Shown one piece after another: positions 34,521 to 41,726 of a stretch of DNA of 64,000 nt. The stretch comes from Clostridium sp. MCC353 (GTDB taxonomy: Bacteria; Bacillota; Clostridia; Lachnospirales; Lachnospiraceae), in NCBI RefSeq assembly GCF_018785315.1, contig NZ_WQPN01000109.1, forward strand, positions 91,491 through 155,490, read 5' to 3'. The number at the start of each line of letters is the position of its first letter. Position 1 is the stretch's first letter. A program made the translations under genes and the position numbers. The notes below the pieces were generated by a model that saw only the letters and a program-made list of their open reading frames with translations, had not been told where the DNA came from and did not search any database.

Positions 34521-35319
34521 ATCTTCGTCCTCTCTGCGGTTTTGGATTCTTCAGCAAGTCGGATTTTTCCGCAATCTTTTTCAGCCACTTCCGTTCTTCT
34601 ACTGACAGCTTCCTAAAATTCAGCTTGAGCCGTTTGCAGATAAACGCCAAGTACGCTTGTTCCGTGTCGCTGTCCTGGCTGACGATTTCACCAGCAGTTT
34701 CCAGCATTTCTTTTAGCGGGTTATCCTCTGGGACGCTGAAAAAATCGTCCTTGTGTGTTTCCCGCAGAGCAAGGGCAATCCCGTTTATGTCCCGTTGTAT
34801 CACATAGCGGCAAAACTCGTCCTCATCAATATGGGCGGTGATAAGCTGTCTTAACTGCGTATCACTCATGCCAGGATTATGCTTTTTTATAACAGTTGCG
34901 CTCATCGTGTCCACTATGGCGTTTGCACCCTGCGCCTGTTTCAGTGCCGTTCCGTTCACATAGATTTCAAGGTCAGCCATCAGCCGGGGGAAATCCGGGT
35001 GCGCCGCCAGCTCACACAGCAGGGTATTGTCTATCCTCCCGCTTTTCAGCAGGTCAATCATTTCATCACTCAAACGCAGGTCTGCAAGATCGGCGTTTGG
35101 GTGATTTTTCATTTCAGACAGCCCCAGCAGATAATCAGCGGTCACACCGTAAAACTTCGCCAGCCGGATAAGGGCATAGTGGCTGATGTCCTTGAAGTCT
35201 TCCGTTTCGTAACTGCCCAGCGCAGACTTGGAAAGCCCGGTCTGCTCCGCAAGCTGCCCCAGCGTCAAGCCACGCTCCACACGTAGGTCTTTTAATCGCT
35301 CTTGTATGGATAAAGACAT
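34519..35319 (-). CDS. XRE family regulator of the mobile element
   Basis: A 266-residue protein: Cro/CI helix-turn-helix at residues ~8-62 (RLKDLRVERGLTLGQLAEQTGLSKSALGSYE pattern) followed by ~200 residues of helical, charged sequence of unknown fold. AAGGAGGG lies six bases before ATG 35319. It is the only dedicated regulator in the element and may control transfer or excision genes; the inverted repeat at 35353-35389 in front of it may be its operator. Confidence 0.85.
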   Translation of the reverse strand: MSLSIQERLKDLRVERGLTLGQLAEQTGLSKSALGSYETEDFKDISHYALIRLAKFYGVTADYLLGLSEMKNHPNADLADLRLSDEMIDLLKSGRIDNTLLCELAAHPDFPRLMADLEIYVNGTALKQAQGANAIVDTMSATVIKKHNPGMSDTQLRQLITAHIDEDEFCRYVIQRDINGIALALRETHKDDFFSVPEDNPLKEMLETAGEIVSQDSDTEQAYLAFICKRLKLNFRKLSVEERKWLKKIAEKSDLLKNPKPQRGRR

Positions 35320-35352
35320 ATTCACCCTCCTTGCTAGCTCAACGAAAGAGAA

Positions 35353-35389
35353 GCCGTTATGCTATGTACTATGCTCATAGCATAACGGC
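35353..35389. promoter_or_regulatory. Inverted repeat between XRE gene and small gene
   Basis: GCCGTTATGCTATG (35353-35366) and CATAGCATAACGGC (35376-35389) are perfect 14-bp arms with a 9-nt loop and no following T-run. Position just upstream of the XRE gene suggests an operator or mRNA hairpin rather than a terminator. Confidence 0.55.
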
Positions 35390-35397
35390 ATAGGCAT

Positions 35398-35661
35398 TTA
35401 CAGTTTTATTTTACCATTTGCTACATCTTCACGAAATTTATCAACAAGCTTCGCTGTCAGCTTGGATTTACCGTAGTGTTCAAGTACAAAAGTACGATAA
35501 CTTTTTCCATCTACAAGCACATCACTTTTTCTGGTCAACAACCAATTTCCGTTACCTCCTCCCTGTTCTCTAATATTCCAGTCTTTCCCATATCTTTTAT
35601 AGATTTCATCTTTTTTACCTTGAACAGACATTGATTCGCTTGGAATATAAACAATTTGCAT
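35398..35661 (-). CDS. Small hypothetical protein of the mobile element
   Basis: An 87-residue basic protein with an AAAGGAGGAG site before ATG 35661. The centre reads WNIREQGGGNGNWLLTRKSDVLVDGKSYRTFVLEHYGKSK; the C-terminus is helical. No known family recognised. Lies upstream of and in line with the XRE gene. The 35662-35889 gap to the next gene holds no supported feature. Confidence 0.6.
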   Translation of the reverse strand: MQIVYIPSESMSVQGKKDEIYKRYGKDWNIREQGGGNGNWLLTRKSDVLVDGKSYRTFVLEHYGKSKLTAKLVDKFREDVANGKIKL

Positions 35662-35889
35662 AATAGCTCCTCCTTTATTTTGTGCAAGAAGACCAGAAAC
35701 CTGAATTTGTCTTTTATCTTTTTTTGATTATATCACAAATCCGAGAGCGTGGAAATAGGGAGTTTTTCAGGCTGATTTCCTACCTCTTGGATATACGGCA
35801 CAGGCGGTCAAAAAGGTGTAGACTTGGGATAGTTCATCGATGGACAAGCACCTTGGAAACAGAACACGCCAAAGAAAACGGAGGGACGC

Positions 35890-36303
35890 ATGAGCAAAAG
35901 ACCCTATCAACACCTGCCGCCGCTGGAACACAGGCCGGACGGCTCCCCCTACCGCATAACCCCGCCCCAGAAGAGACGAGCCAGCGGCCTGATACGCCGG
36001 GAGTGCTGCAACTGCGAGGACGGAAACTGCCTTGCGCTGGACGATGGCGACACCTGCGCCTGTCCGCAGATGATTTCGTTCTCCGTCTGCTGCAAGTGGT
36101 TCCGCTGGGCGGTCTTGCCGCTGGACAGGACGCTGGAAGCGGAGATTTACCGGGACAGGGACTTGAAACGCTGTGCGGAGTGCGGCGGTGTGTTCGTCCC
36201 GAAGTCCAACCGGGGCAAATACTGCCCGGACTGCGCCGCCAGAGTTCACAGGCGGCAGAAAACAGAAAGTGAACGGAAAAGGAGGTCTGCTGTGGACAGT
36301 TAA
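35890..36303 (+). CDS. Cysteine-rich VLP domain protein
   Basis: A 137-residue protein with an N-terminal Pro-rich tract, a first Cys cluster (RRECCNCEDGNCLALDDGDTCACPQ), the CCKWFRWAVLPLDRTLEAEI segment that names the Cys_rich_VLP family, and a zinc ribbon CAECGGVFVPKSNRGKYCPDCA. Typical cargo of Firmicutes mobilizable and conjugative elements; function unproven. GAGGGACGC precedes the ATG. Confidence 0.85.
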   Translation: MSKRPYQHLPPLEHRPDGSPYRITPPQKRRASGLIRRECCNCEDGNCLALDDGDTCACPQMISFSVCCKWFRWAVLPLDRTLEAEIYRDRDLKRCAECGGVFVPKSNRGKYCPDCAARVHRRQKTESERKRRSAVDS

Positions 36304-36414
36304 GAGCGGGAAAAGCCTTGATTTGCAAGGCTCCGCAAGCCCTCAACCGGGGCGGCTGGTATCATTTATCATTCGCCCCGGAAAACGGGCCTCTAACCGT
36401 CCACAAAACACGCT

Positions 36415-36810
36415 ATGACAAACACGATTTATATTCACCAGCCGGAAAAGGCGTTCAGTTTCACCCGGCTCCCCAATTTCCTTTTTGAAGCACCCACATT
36501 CCAGCCCTTGAGCAACGAAGCGAAGGTGCTGTATGCCTTTGTCCTGCGCCGGGCGGAGTTGTCCCGGAAGAACGGCTGGGCGGACGAGTACGGGCGGGTC
36601 TACCTGTACTACCCCATCTGCGAGGTGGTCGCTTTGCTCCGCTGCGGGCGGCAGAAAGCGGTCAACACCCTGCGGGAGTTGCAGTATGCGGGGCTGGTGG
36701 AAATCCAGAAACAGGGCTGTGGAAAACCCAACCGCATTTACCCGAAATCCTATGAAGCGGTTCCAAACACCGACTTCAAGAAATCCGGTTATGGTACGCC
36801 GGAGGGCTGA
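36415..36810 (+). CDS. RepA_N-type replication initiator domain protein (short)
   Basis: A 131-residue protein consisting essentially of the RepA N-terminal winged helix (FTRLPNFLFEAPTFQPLSNEAKVLYAFVLRR; GRVYLYYPICEVVALLRCGRQKAVNTLRELQYAGLVE). Full-length relatives run past 200 residues. After the TGA the same frame continues as KPYLASTKINPLEVRKSDGI before another stop, which resembles the usual linker of longer members, so the C-terminal part was probably lost. No strong ribosome site. Confidence 0.75.
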   Translation: MTNTIYIHQPEKAFSFTRLPNFLFEAPTFQPLSNEAKVLYAFVLRRAELSRKNGWADEYGRVYLYYPICEVVALLRCGRQKAVNTLRELQYAGLVEIQKQGCGKPNRIYPKSYEAVPNTDFKKSGYGTPEG

Positions 36811-36983
36811 AAACCGTACTTGGCGAGTACGAAAATCAATCCTCTTGAAGTACGGAAATCTGACGGTATATAGAAATACAGAGATTAAAACCATCTATTT
36901 ACATTCATTCCATTCCAATCCTATCAGAGATATTTTCGGCGGGAAAACCCGCCGGAAAGGAATGGAATGGGGAAAGGAGTTCA

Positions 36984-37928
36984 ATGGCACAACACGCAAT
37001 TTTGCGATTTGAGAAGCACAAGGGCCACCCGGCGGGGCCGCTGGAAGCCCACCATGAACGGAAAAAGGAGCAGTACGCCAGCAACCCGGACATTGACACC
37101 AGCCGGAGCAAGTACAATTTCCACATCGTCAAGCCGGATGGCCGCTACTACCATTTCATTCAGAGCCGCATCGAGCAGGCCAGATGCCGCACCCGCAAGG
37201 ACAGCACTCGGTTTGTGGACACGCTGATTACCGCCAGCCCGGAGTTTTTCAAGGGCAAGTCCCCAAAGGAGATAGCGGCCTACTTCCAGAGGGCGGCGGA
37301 CTTCCTCATTGACCGGGTGGGCCGGGAGAACATCGTTTCGGCTATGGTACACATGGATGAAAAAACGCCCCATCTGCACTTGGTCTTTGTGCCGCTGACA
37401 AAGGACAACCGCCTGTGCGCCAAAGAAATTATCGGCAACCGGGCCAATCTGACGAAGTGGCAGGACGATTTTCACGCCTGTATGGTGGAGCAGTACCCCG
37501 ACCTGGAGCGTGGGGAAAGCGCCAGCAAGACGGGCCGGAAGCATATCCCCACCCGGCTGTTCAAACAGGCGGTCAACCTCTCCAAACAGGCGAGGGCCAT
37601 TGAAGCGGTTCTCTCCGGCATTACCCCGCTGAACGCCGGAAAGAAGAAAGAGGAAGCCCTCTCCATGCTGAAAAAGTGGTTTCCGCAGATGGAGAACTTC
37701 TCCGGGCAACTGAAAAAATACAAGGTCACAATCAATGACTTGTTAGCGGAAAATGAAAAGCTGGAAGTCAGGGCAAAGGCCAGCGAAAAAGGCAAGATGA
37801 ATGACACGATGGAACGGGCGAAGTTAAAAAGCGAACTGGACGATATGCGGCGGCTGGTTGACCGTATCCCGCCGGAGATTTTAGCGGAACTGAAACGGCA
37901 ACAGCGGCAGCATGGAAAGGAAAGGTGA
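36984..37928 (+). CDS. mobV: MobV family relaxase (Pre/Mob type)
   Basis: A 314-residue relaxase. The metal/catalytic motif H123-M-D-E-K-T-P-H130-L-H132 matches the HxDExTPHxH motif III of MobV/Pre proteins; RSKYNFHIVK near residue 45 corresponds to an earlier motif. The C-terminal third is coiled-coil-like. It should nick at oriT (32303-32335) and lead the strand into a recipient using another element's secretion apparatus; no type IV secretion genes are in this element. GGAAAGGAG precedes the ATG. Confidence 0.9.
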   Translation: MAQHAILRFEKHKGHPAGPLEAHHERKKEQYASNPDIDTSRSKYNFHIVKPDGRYYHFIQSRIEQARCRTRKDSTRFVDTLITASPEFFKGKSPKEIAAYFQRAADFLIDRVGRENIVSAMVHMDEKTPHLHLVFVPLTKDNRLCAKEIIGNRANLTKWQDDFHACMVEQYPDLERGESASKTGRKHIPTRLFKQAVNLSKQARAIEAVLSGITPLNAGKKKEEALSMLKKWFPQMENFSGQLKKYKVTINDLLAENEKLEVRAKASEKGKMNDTMERAKLKSELDDMRRLVDRIPPEILAELKRQQRQHGKER

Positions 37929-38124
37929 TCTTATAAGTAATATCAGATACAAAAAGGAAATCGAAATCGTGACTTTTCAGGGAAAGGAAATCACACTGGA
38001 AAATCTCTCCCCGGTGTTCACGCCGGAACAGGAAGCAGCCAAACGCCGGGAACTGGAACAGCAGCTTTATGAGGTGTTCCGCAAGTACGCCGACAAGCGG
38101 GAGAGTGAGGAAGCCGGGACATAA
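37912..38124 (+). CDS. Small conserved mobile-element protein
   Basis: A 70-residue protein overlapping the relaxase by 17 bp. It has a short beta part (KEIEIVTFQGKEITLENLSPVF) and a charged helix (EQEAAKRRELEQQLYEVFRKYADKRE). Commonly placed between relaxase and recombinase in such elements; function unknown. The ATG at 37912 is the only in-frame start. Confidence 0.65.
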   Translation: MERKGDLISNIRYKKEIEIVTFQGKEITLENLSPVFTPEQEAAKRRELEQQLYEVFRKYADKRESEEAGT

Positions 38125-38142
38125 GGTTTTCCAAACCCATCA

Positions 38143-38186
38143 TTGATTTGCGGGGCTGCTGGCGGTATAATAGAACTGTCAGCAGC
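38143..38186 (+). promoter_or_regulatory. Promoter of the serine recombinase with hairpin over the -10 box
   Basis: TTGATT (38143-38148), 17-bp spacer, TATAAT (38166-38171). The inverted repeat GCTGCTG (38155-38161) / CAGCAGC (38180-38186) encloses the -10 box, a likely operator or control hairpin. Confidence 0.65.
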
Positions 38187-38218
38187 TCCGTTTCTTTTTT
38201 AAGAAAAGGAGCGACAAT

Positions 38219-39730
38219 ATGAACAATCGGATAGACGCAATCTATGCAAGACAATCGGTAGACAAAAAGGACAGCATTTCCATTGAAAGCCAGATTGAAT
38301 TTTGCAAATACGAGTTGAAAGGCGGTAACTGCAAGGAATACACAGACAAAGGGTACAGCGGCAAGAACACAGACCGTCCGAAGTTTCAAGAACTGGTGCG
38401 GGACATCAAGCGGGGCTTGATTGCAAAGGTCGTGGTTTACAAGCTCGACCGTATCAGCCGTTCCATTCTGGACTTTGCCAACATGATGGAGCTGTTCCAG
38501 CAGTACAATGTGGAGTTTGTGTCCTCTACGGAAAAGTTTGATACCTCCACGCCGATGGGACGGGCCATGCTGAATATCTGTATCGTGTTCGCCCAGCTTG
38601 AACGGGAAACGATACAGAAGCGGGTAACGGACGCTTACTACTCCCGCAGTCAGCGGGGCTTTAAGATGGGCGGGAAAGCCCCTTACGGCTTCCATACGGA
38701 GCCTATCAAGATGGACGGTATCAACACAAAGAAGCTGGTGGTAAACCCGGAGGAAGCGGCCAATATCCGGCTGATGTTTGAGATGTACGCCCAGCCCACA
38801 ACTTCCTACGGGGACATTACCCGGTACTTTGCCGAACAGGGGATTTTGTTCCATGGCAAAGAGCTGATACGCCCCACGCTGGCGCAGATGTTACGCAATC
38901 CTGTCTATGTGCAGGCAGACCTTGATGTGTACGAATTTTTCAAAAGTCAAGGTACAGTCATTGTCAATGACGTTGCCGATTTTACGGGCATGAACGGCTG
39001 CTATCTGTATCAAGGGCGAGATGTAAAGGCCAGCAAGAAAAACGACTTAAAAGACCAAATGCTGGTACTGGCTCCCCATGAGGGTATCGTCCCCTCCGAC
39101 ACCTGGCTGACCTGCCGCAAGAAGCTGATGAACAACATGAAAATCCAGTCTGCCCGGAAAGCCACCCACACATGGCTGGCAGGAAAAATCAAGTGCGGGA
39201 ATTGCGGGTATGCTCTTATGAGTATCTACAATCCCTCCGGCAAACAGTATCTCCGCTGCACGAAACGGCTGGACAATAAAAGCTGTCCTGGCTGTGGGAA
39301 AATCATCACTTCGGAACTGGAAGCGGTTGTTTATCAGCAGATGGTAAAGAAGCTGGCAAGCTACAAGACGCTGACAGGAAAAAAGAAAGCGGCAAAGGCA
39401 AACCCGAAAATCACCGCCCTGCAAGTGGAACTTGCCCATGTAGACAGCGAGATTGAAAAGCTGGTGGACAGTCTGACGGGGGCAAACAATGTCCTGTTCT
39501 CCTATGTGAATGTGAAGATAGCGGAACTGGACGGGCGCAAGCAGGAACTTCTGGCAAGGATAGCGGAGTTGACTGTGGAGGCCATCAGCCCGGAACAGGT
39601 CAGCCAGATTTCCGGCTACCTCGATACCTGGGAGAATGTATCTTTTGATGACAAGCGGCGTGTGGTGGATTTGATGATCACCACCATAGCCGCCACAAGC
39701 GACAGCTTGAACATCACATGGAAAATCTGA
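38219..39730 (+). CDS. Large serine recombinase (TnpX type)
   Basis: A 503-residue recombinase: resolvase domain at 1-~150 with nucleophile Ser13 (IYARQSVDKK) and KLDRISRSILDF; recombinase domain to ~290; zinc ribbon (CGNCGYALMSI...CPGCGK); coiled-coil C-terminus. Excises and integrates the element by site-specific recombination at the terminal repeats. AAAAGGAG precedes ATG 38219. Its stop is 33 bp from the right terminal repeat, as usual for an element-end integrase. Confidence 0.92.
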   Translation: MNNRIDAIYARQSVDKKDSISIESQIEFCKYELKGGNCKEYTDKGYSGKNTDRPKFQELVRDIKRGLIAKVVVYKLDRISRSILDFANMMELFQQYNVEFVSSTEKFDTSTPMGRAMLNICIVFAQLERETIQKRVTDAYYSRSQRGFKMGGKAPYGFHTEPIKMDGINTKKLVVNPEEAANIRLMFEMYAQPTTSYGDITRYFAEQGILFHGKELIRPTLAQMLRNPVYVQADLDVYEFFKSQGTVIVNDVADFTGMNGCYLYQGRDVKASKKNDLKDQMLVLAPHEGIVPSDTWLTCRKKLMNNMKIQSARKATHTWLAGKIKCGNCGYALMSIYNPSGKQYLRCTKRLDNKSCPGCGKIITSELEAVVYQQMVKKLASYKTLTGKKKAAKANPKITALQVELAHVDSEIEKLVDSLTGANNVLFSYVNVKIAELDGRKQELLARIAELTVEAISPEQVSQISGYLDTWENVSFDDKRRVVDLMITTIAATSDSLNITWKI

Positions 39731-39763
39731 CTGGCGGCACCCCTCCCGTCAGATACCTACCCT

Positions 39764-39783
39764 GTGTAGTCCCTTGTAAACTG
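39764..39783 (-). repeat. Right terminal inverted repeat of the mobilizable element
   Basis: Complement of the left repeat at 32170-32189 with one mismatch; marks the right boundary. Confidence 0.8.
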
Positions 39784-39836
39784 TACTTTATTAAATACTA
39801 AATAATTTAAAGCAATGTGAGAAAGGAAGTGCTATA

Positions 39837-40260
39837 ATGCCATTACCTCGGCAACGTCTGATTACCTTAGAGGAATATGAAGCTCTTCCGGAGAATACAA
39901 GAGCAGAGGTTTTTGACGGACAGATTCAATATATGGCAAGCCCATCACAGATACATCAAGAGATATCAAGGGAACTTTTATATACTATAACGGATTACAT
40001 CAAACGGAAAAATAACCCCTGCAAACCATACTCTGCCCCTTTTGAGGCGAATTTAAATGATAGGCCCCTTACTATTGTGCAGCCGGATATTATGATCGTC
40101 TGTGATAAGAGATTGTTGATCCTGGCCGCCGCACTGTTACGGTTAATTATTTTGAAGGGGACTGTTTTACGGTACAATATCCCTTTGATGCCACCATCAA
40201 AGGGAATATATATGATGACTTTTATATTAATATTAAGGAAATTGGATGCCTTCTTAATCC
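39837..40260 (+). pseudogene. Uma2-family endonuclease pseudogene
   Basis: Begins with a good site (GAAAGGAAG) and the Uma2/DUF820 N-terminus: LITLEEYEALPENTRAEVFDGQIQYMASPS, continuing to IVQPDIMIVCDK at about residue 90. Then the frame runs into unrelated sequence. The expected C-terminus, NYFEGDCFTVQYPFDATIKG and INIKEIGCLLNP, is present in another frame from about 40140 to a TAA near 40260. The middle, which holds the second half of the PD-(D/E)XK site, is missing: an internal deletion with frameshift. Confidence 0.85.
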
Positions 40261-40267
40261 TTAATTA

Positions 40268-40319
40268 TTAAAGTAAAGGGTGAAGGCATTTTCGAAAATG
40301 CCTTCACCCTTTACTTTAA
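40268..40319. repeat. 52-bp perfect palindrome (copy 2)
   Basis: Arms of 26 bp with no loop, centre 40293/40294; inner sequence AAAGGGTGAAGGCATTTTC. Identical to copy 3 at 51247-51298 over the full 52 bp. Lies between the Uma2 pseudogene and the convergent GH4 gene; probably works as a bidirectional terminator. Confidence 0.92.
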
Positions 40320-40328
40320 ATCCCCATA

Positions 40329-41726
40329 TCAAAACCATTCCCCTGGAAGATAATCCGCTGTCCCACGCATCATCTCTTTTAACAATTCCCTCCCTTCCAC
40401 CTCAGAAATTCTCCCTTTCACCAAAGGATCCTCCATAAATGCTTCCATCGCCTTACCAAAATCACAATTCAACGCCGCCGCCAAAATCCTTTCATGATTT
40501 TCCACATGAGGCATAGTCAACTGTAAAATCCCATCGGGCATATCACCTGCTGCCACCGGGGCCACCGAATCCCGGGAAAATACCGCATTTGTTTCAACCA
40601 CTGCTGTCCTTGGAATATTGTTTAACTGCCCCGCCGTATTTGGAATATTCACATTGCTGACTATCCGTTCCAGCCCGCAGAGGGCTTTAATCAGCCGGAT
40701 TCCTTCTTCCCCTGTTTCCTTTAATTCAATTTCCTCTTCTCCTGCCGCCAGGCGCAGTGCCTGGGCATTCTTTTCCGCCTGACGTTTTTTTCTCCACTCC
40801 ACCGTAGTCAGCGCGAATTTCCATTTTTCCACAGTTTCCGGATCCCTCAGATACATATCTCCCGGCATGAACTCTGCCAGATGCCGGTCTCCCGCCGCGG
40901 CAATGGCCCCATATTTATTAAATAAATCAAATTTCACCCGATGGGCGCAGTTAAATGTACCGTTCATCCAGTTCCTGTCAGGATCATGATACCCTTCCTC
41001 AAAATGTTCCGAGATAAATTTCCGGTATATCGGAAACAGATCAATTCCCTGGTAAGAGGCCTTTGTAAACCAGGTAAAATGATTGATTCCCTGTACATTG
41101 ACAATAATTTCATCTCTCCTGATCCCCTCAATCCCTTCCTCAATCCGACAGATATCCCGCAGCACCTTCTGGGTTCCAAACACTTCATGGCAGCAGCCAA
41201 ATGCCTTGATTTCAGGAAATATCTCATATAAAGTCTTCACGCACAAGGACATGGGATTTGTATAGTTAATTACCCAGGCATCGGGGCAGTTTTCTTTAAC
41301 CGCCTCCGCGATCACCCGGTATATAGGGATAGTCCTGAGCGCCCGCATAAGCCCTCCCGGCCCGGCCGTATCCCCTACCGACTGGAAAATCCCATAAGTT
41401 TCAGGCAGATGCACATCCACTTCCATCTCATCAAATGTTCCCGGAAGAATGGAAATAATTACAAAGTCAACGTCCTCCAATGCGCTTTTCAAGGATCGTT
41501 TCGTCTCAAACTTCCATTTTCCCTTAACATCGCCCCTGGCAAACAGCCGGTTTCCTATTATTTCATTGTTTTTTGCTGCCTCTTCATCAATGTCGTACAG
41601 CCTCACGGCACCGCTAATCTGCTCCTCCTGTGCCAGATCGGTCATAAAGACCCAGGCCCAGGCGTGGCTTCCTCCTCCAATATAGGCAATTTTCAAATCC
41701 GTACATTTATGATCCTGATATTTCAT
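40329..41726 (-). CDS. GH4 family glycosidase (CHEV subgroup, alpha-glucosidase-like)
   Basis: A 465-residue NAD- and metal-dependent glycosidase. IAYIGGGSHAWAWVF is the Rossmann dinucleotide motif, NYTNPM a conserved substrate/metal segment, and C-H-E-V in FGCCHEVFG the motif that, in GH4 classification, marks alpha-glucosidase-type (AglA-like) enzymes acting on non-phosphorylated sugars. Cytoplasmic. Its ATG overlaps the stop of the upstream 680-residue gene (TAATG). Last gene of the sugar-importer operon. Confidence 0.87.
   Translation of the reverse strand: MKYQDHKCTDLKIAYIGGGSHAWAWVFMTDLAQEEQISGAVRLYDIDEEAAKNNEIIGNRLFARGDVKGKWKFETKRSLKSALEDVDFVIISILPGTFDEMEVDVHLPETYGIFQSVGDTAGPGGLMRALRTIPIYRVIAEAVKENCPDAWVINYTNPMSLCVKTLYEIFPEIKAFGCCHEVFGTQKVLRDICRIEEGIEGIRRDEIIVNVQGINHFTWFTKASYQGIDLFPIYRKFISEHFEEGYHDPDRNWMNGTFNCAHRVKFDLFNKYGAIAAAGDRHLAEFMPGDMYLRDPETVEKWKFALTTVEWRKKRQAEKNAQALRLAAGEEEIELKETGEEGIRLIKALCGLERIVSNVNIPNTAGQLNNIPRTAVVETNAVFSRDSVAPVAAGDMPDGILQLTMPHVENHERILAAALNCDFGKAMEAFMEDPLVKGRISEVEGRELLKEMMRGTADYLPGEWF

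Larger units (their letters stand above)
32170..39783. mobile_element. Integrative mobilizable element (MobV relaxase, large serine recombinase, Mef-type efflux)
   Basis: Bounded by a 20-bp inverted repeat with one mismatch: CAGTTTACAAGGAACTACAC at 32170-32189 and its complement at 39764-39783. Contents in order: oriT, large hairpin, attenuated mef-type gene, XRE regulator, small protein, Cys-rich VLP protein, RepA_N-like protein, MobV relaxase, small protein and serine recombinase. The GC content is visibly higher than the flanks. It sits in a gap between the HEPN-like gene and a broken Uma2 gene. Comparable to TnpX-type elements (Tn4451/Tn6218 kind) by organisation; exact class not established here. 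Confidence 0.88.
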
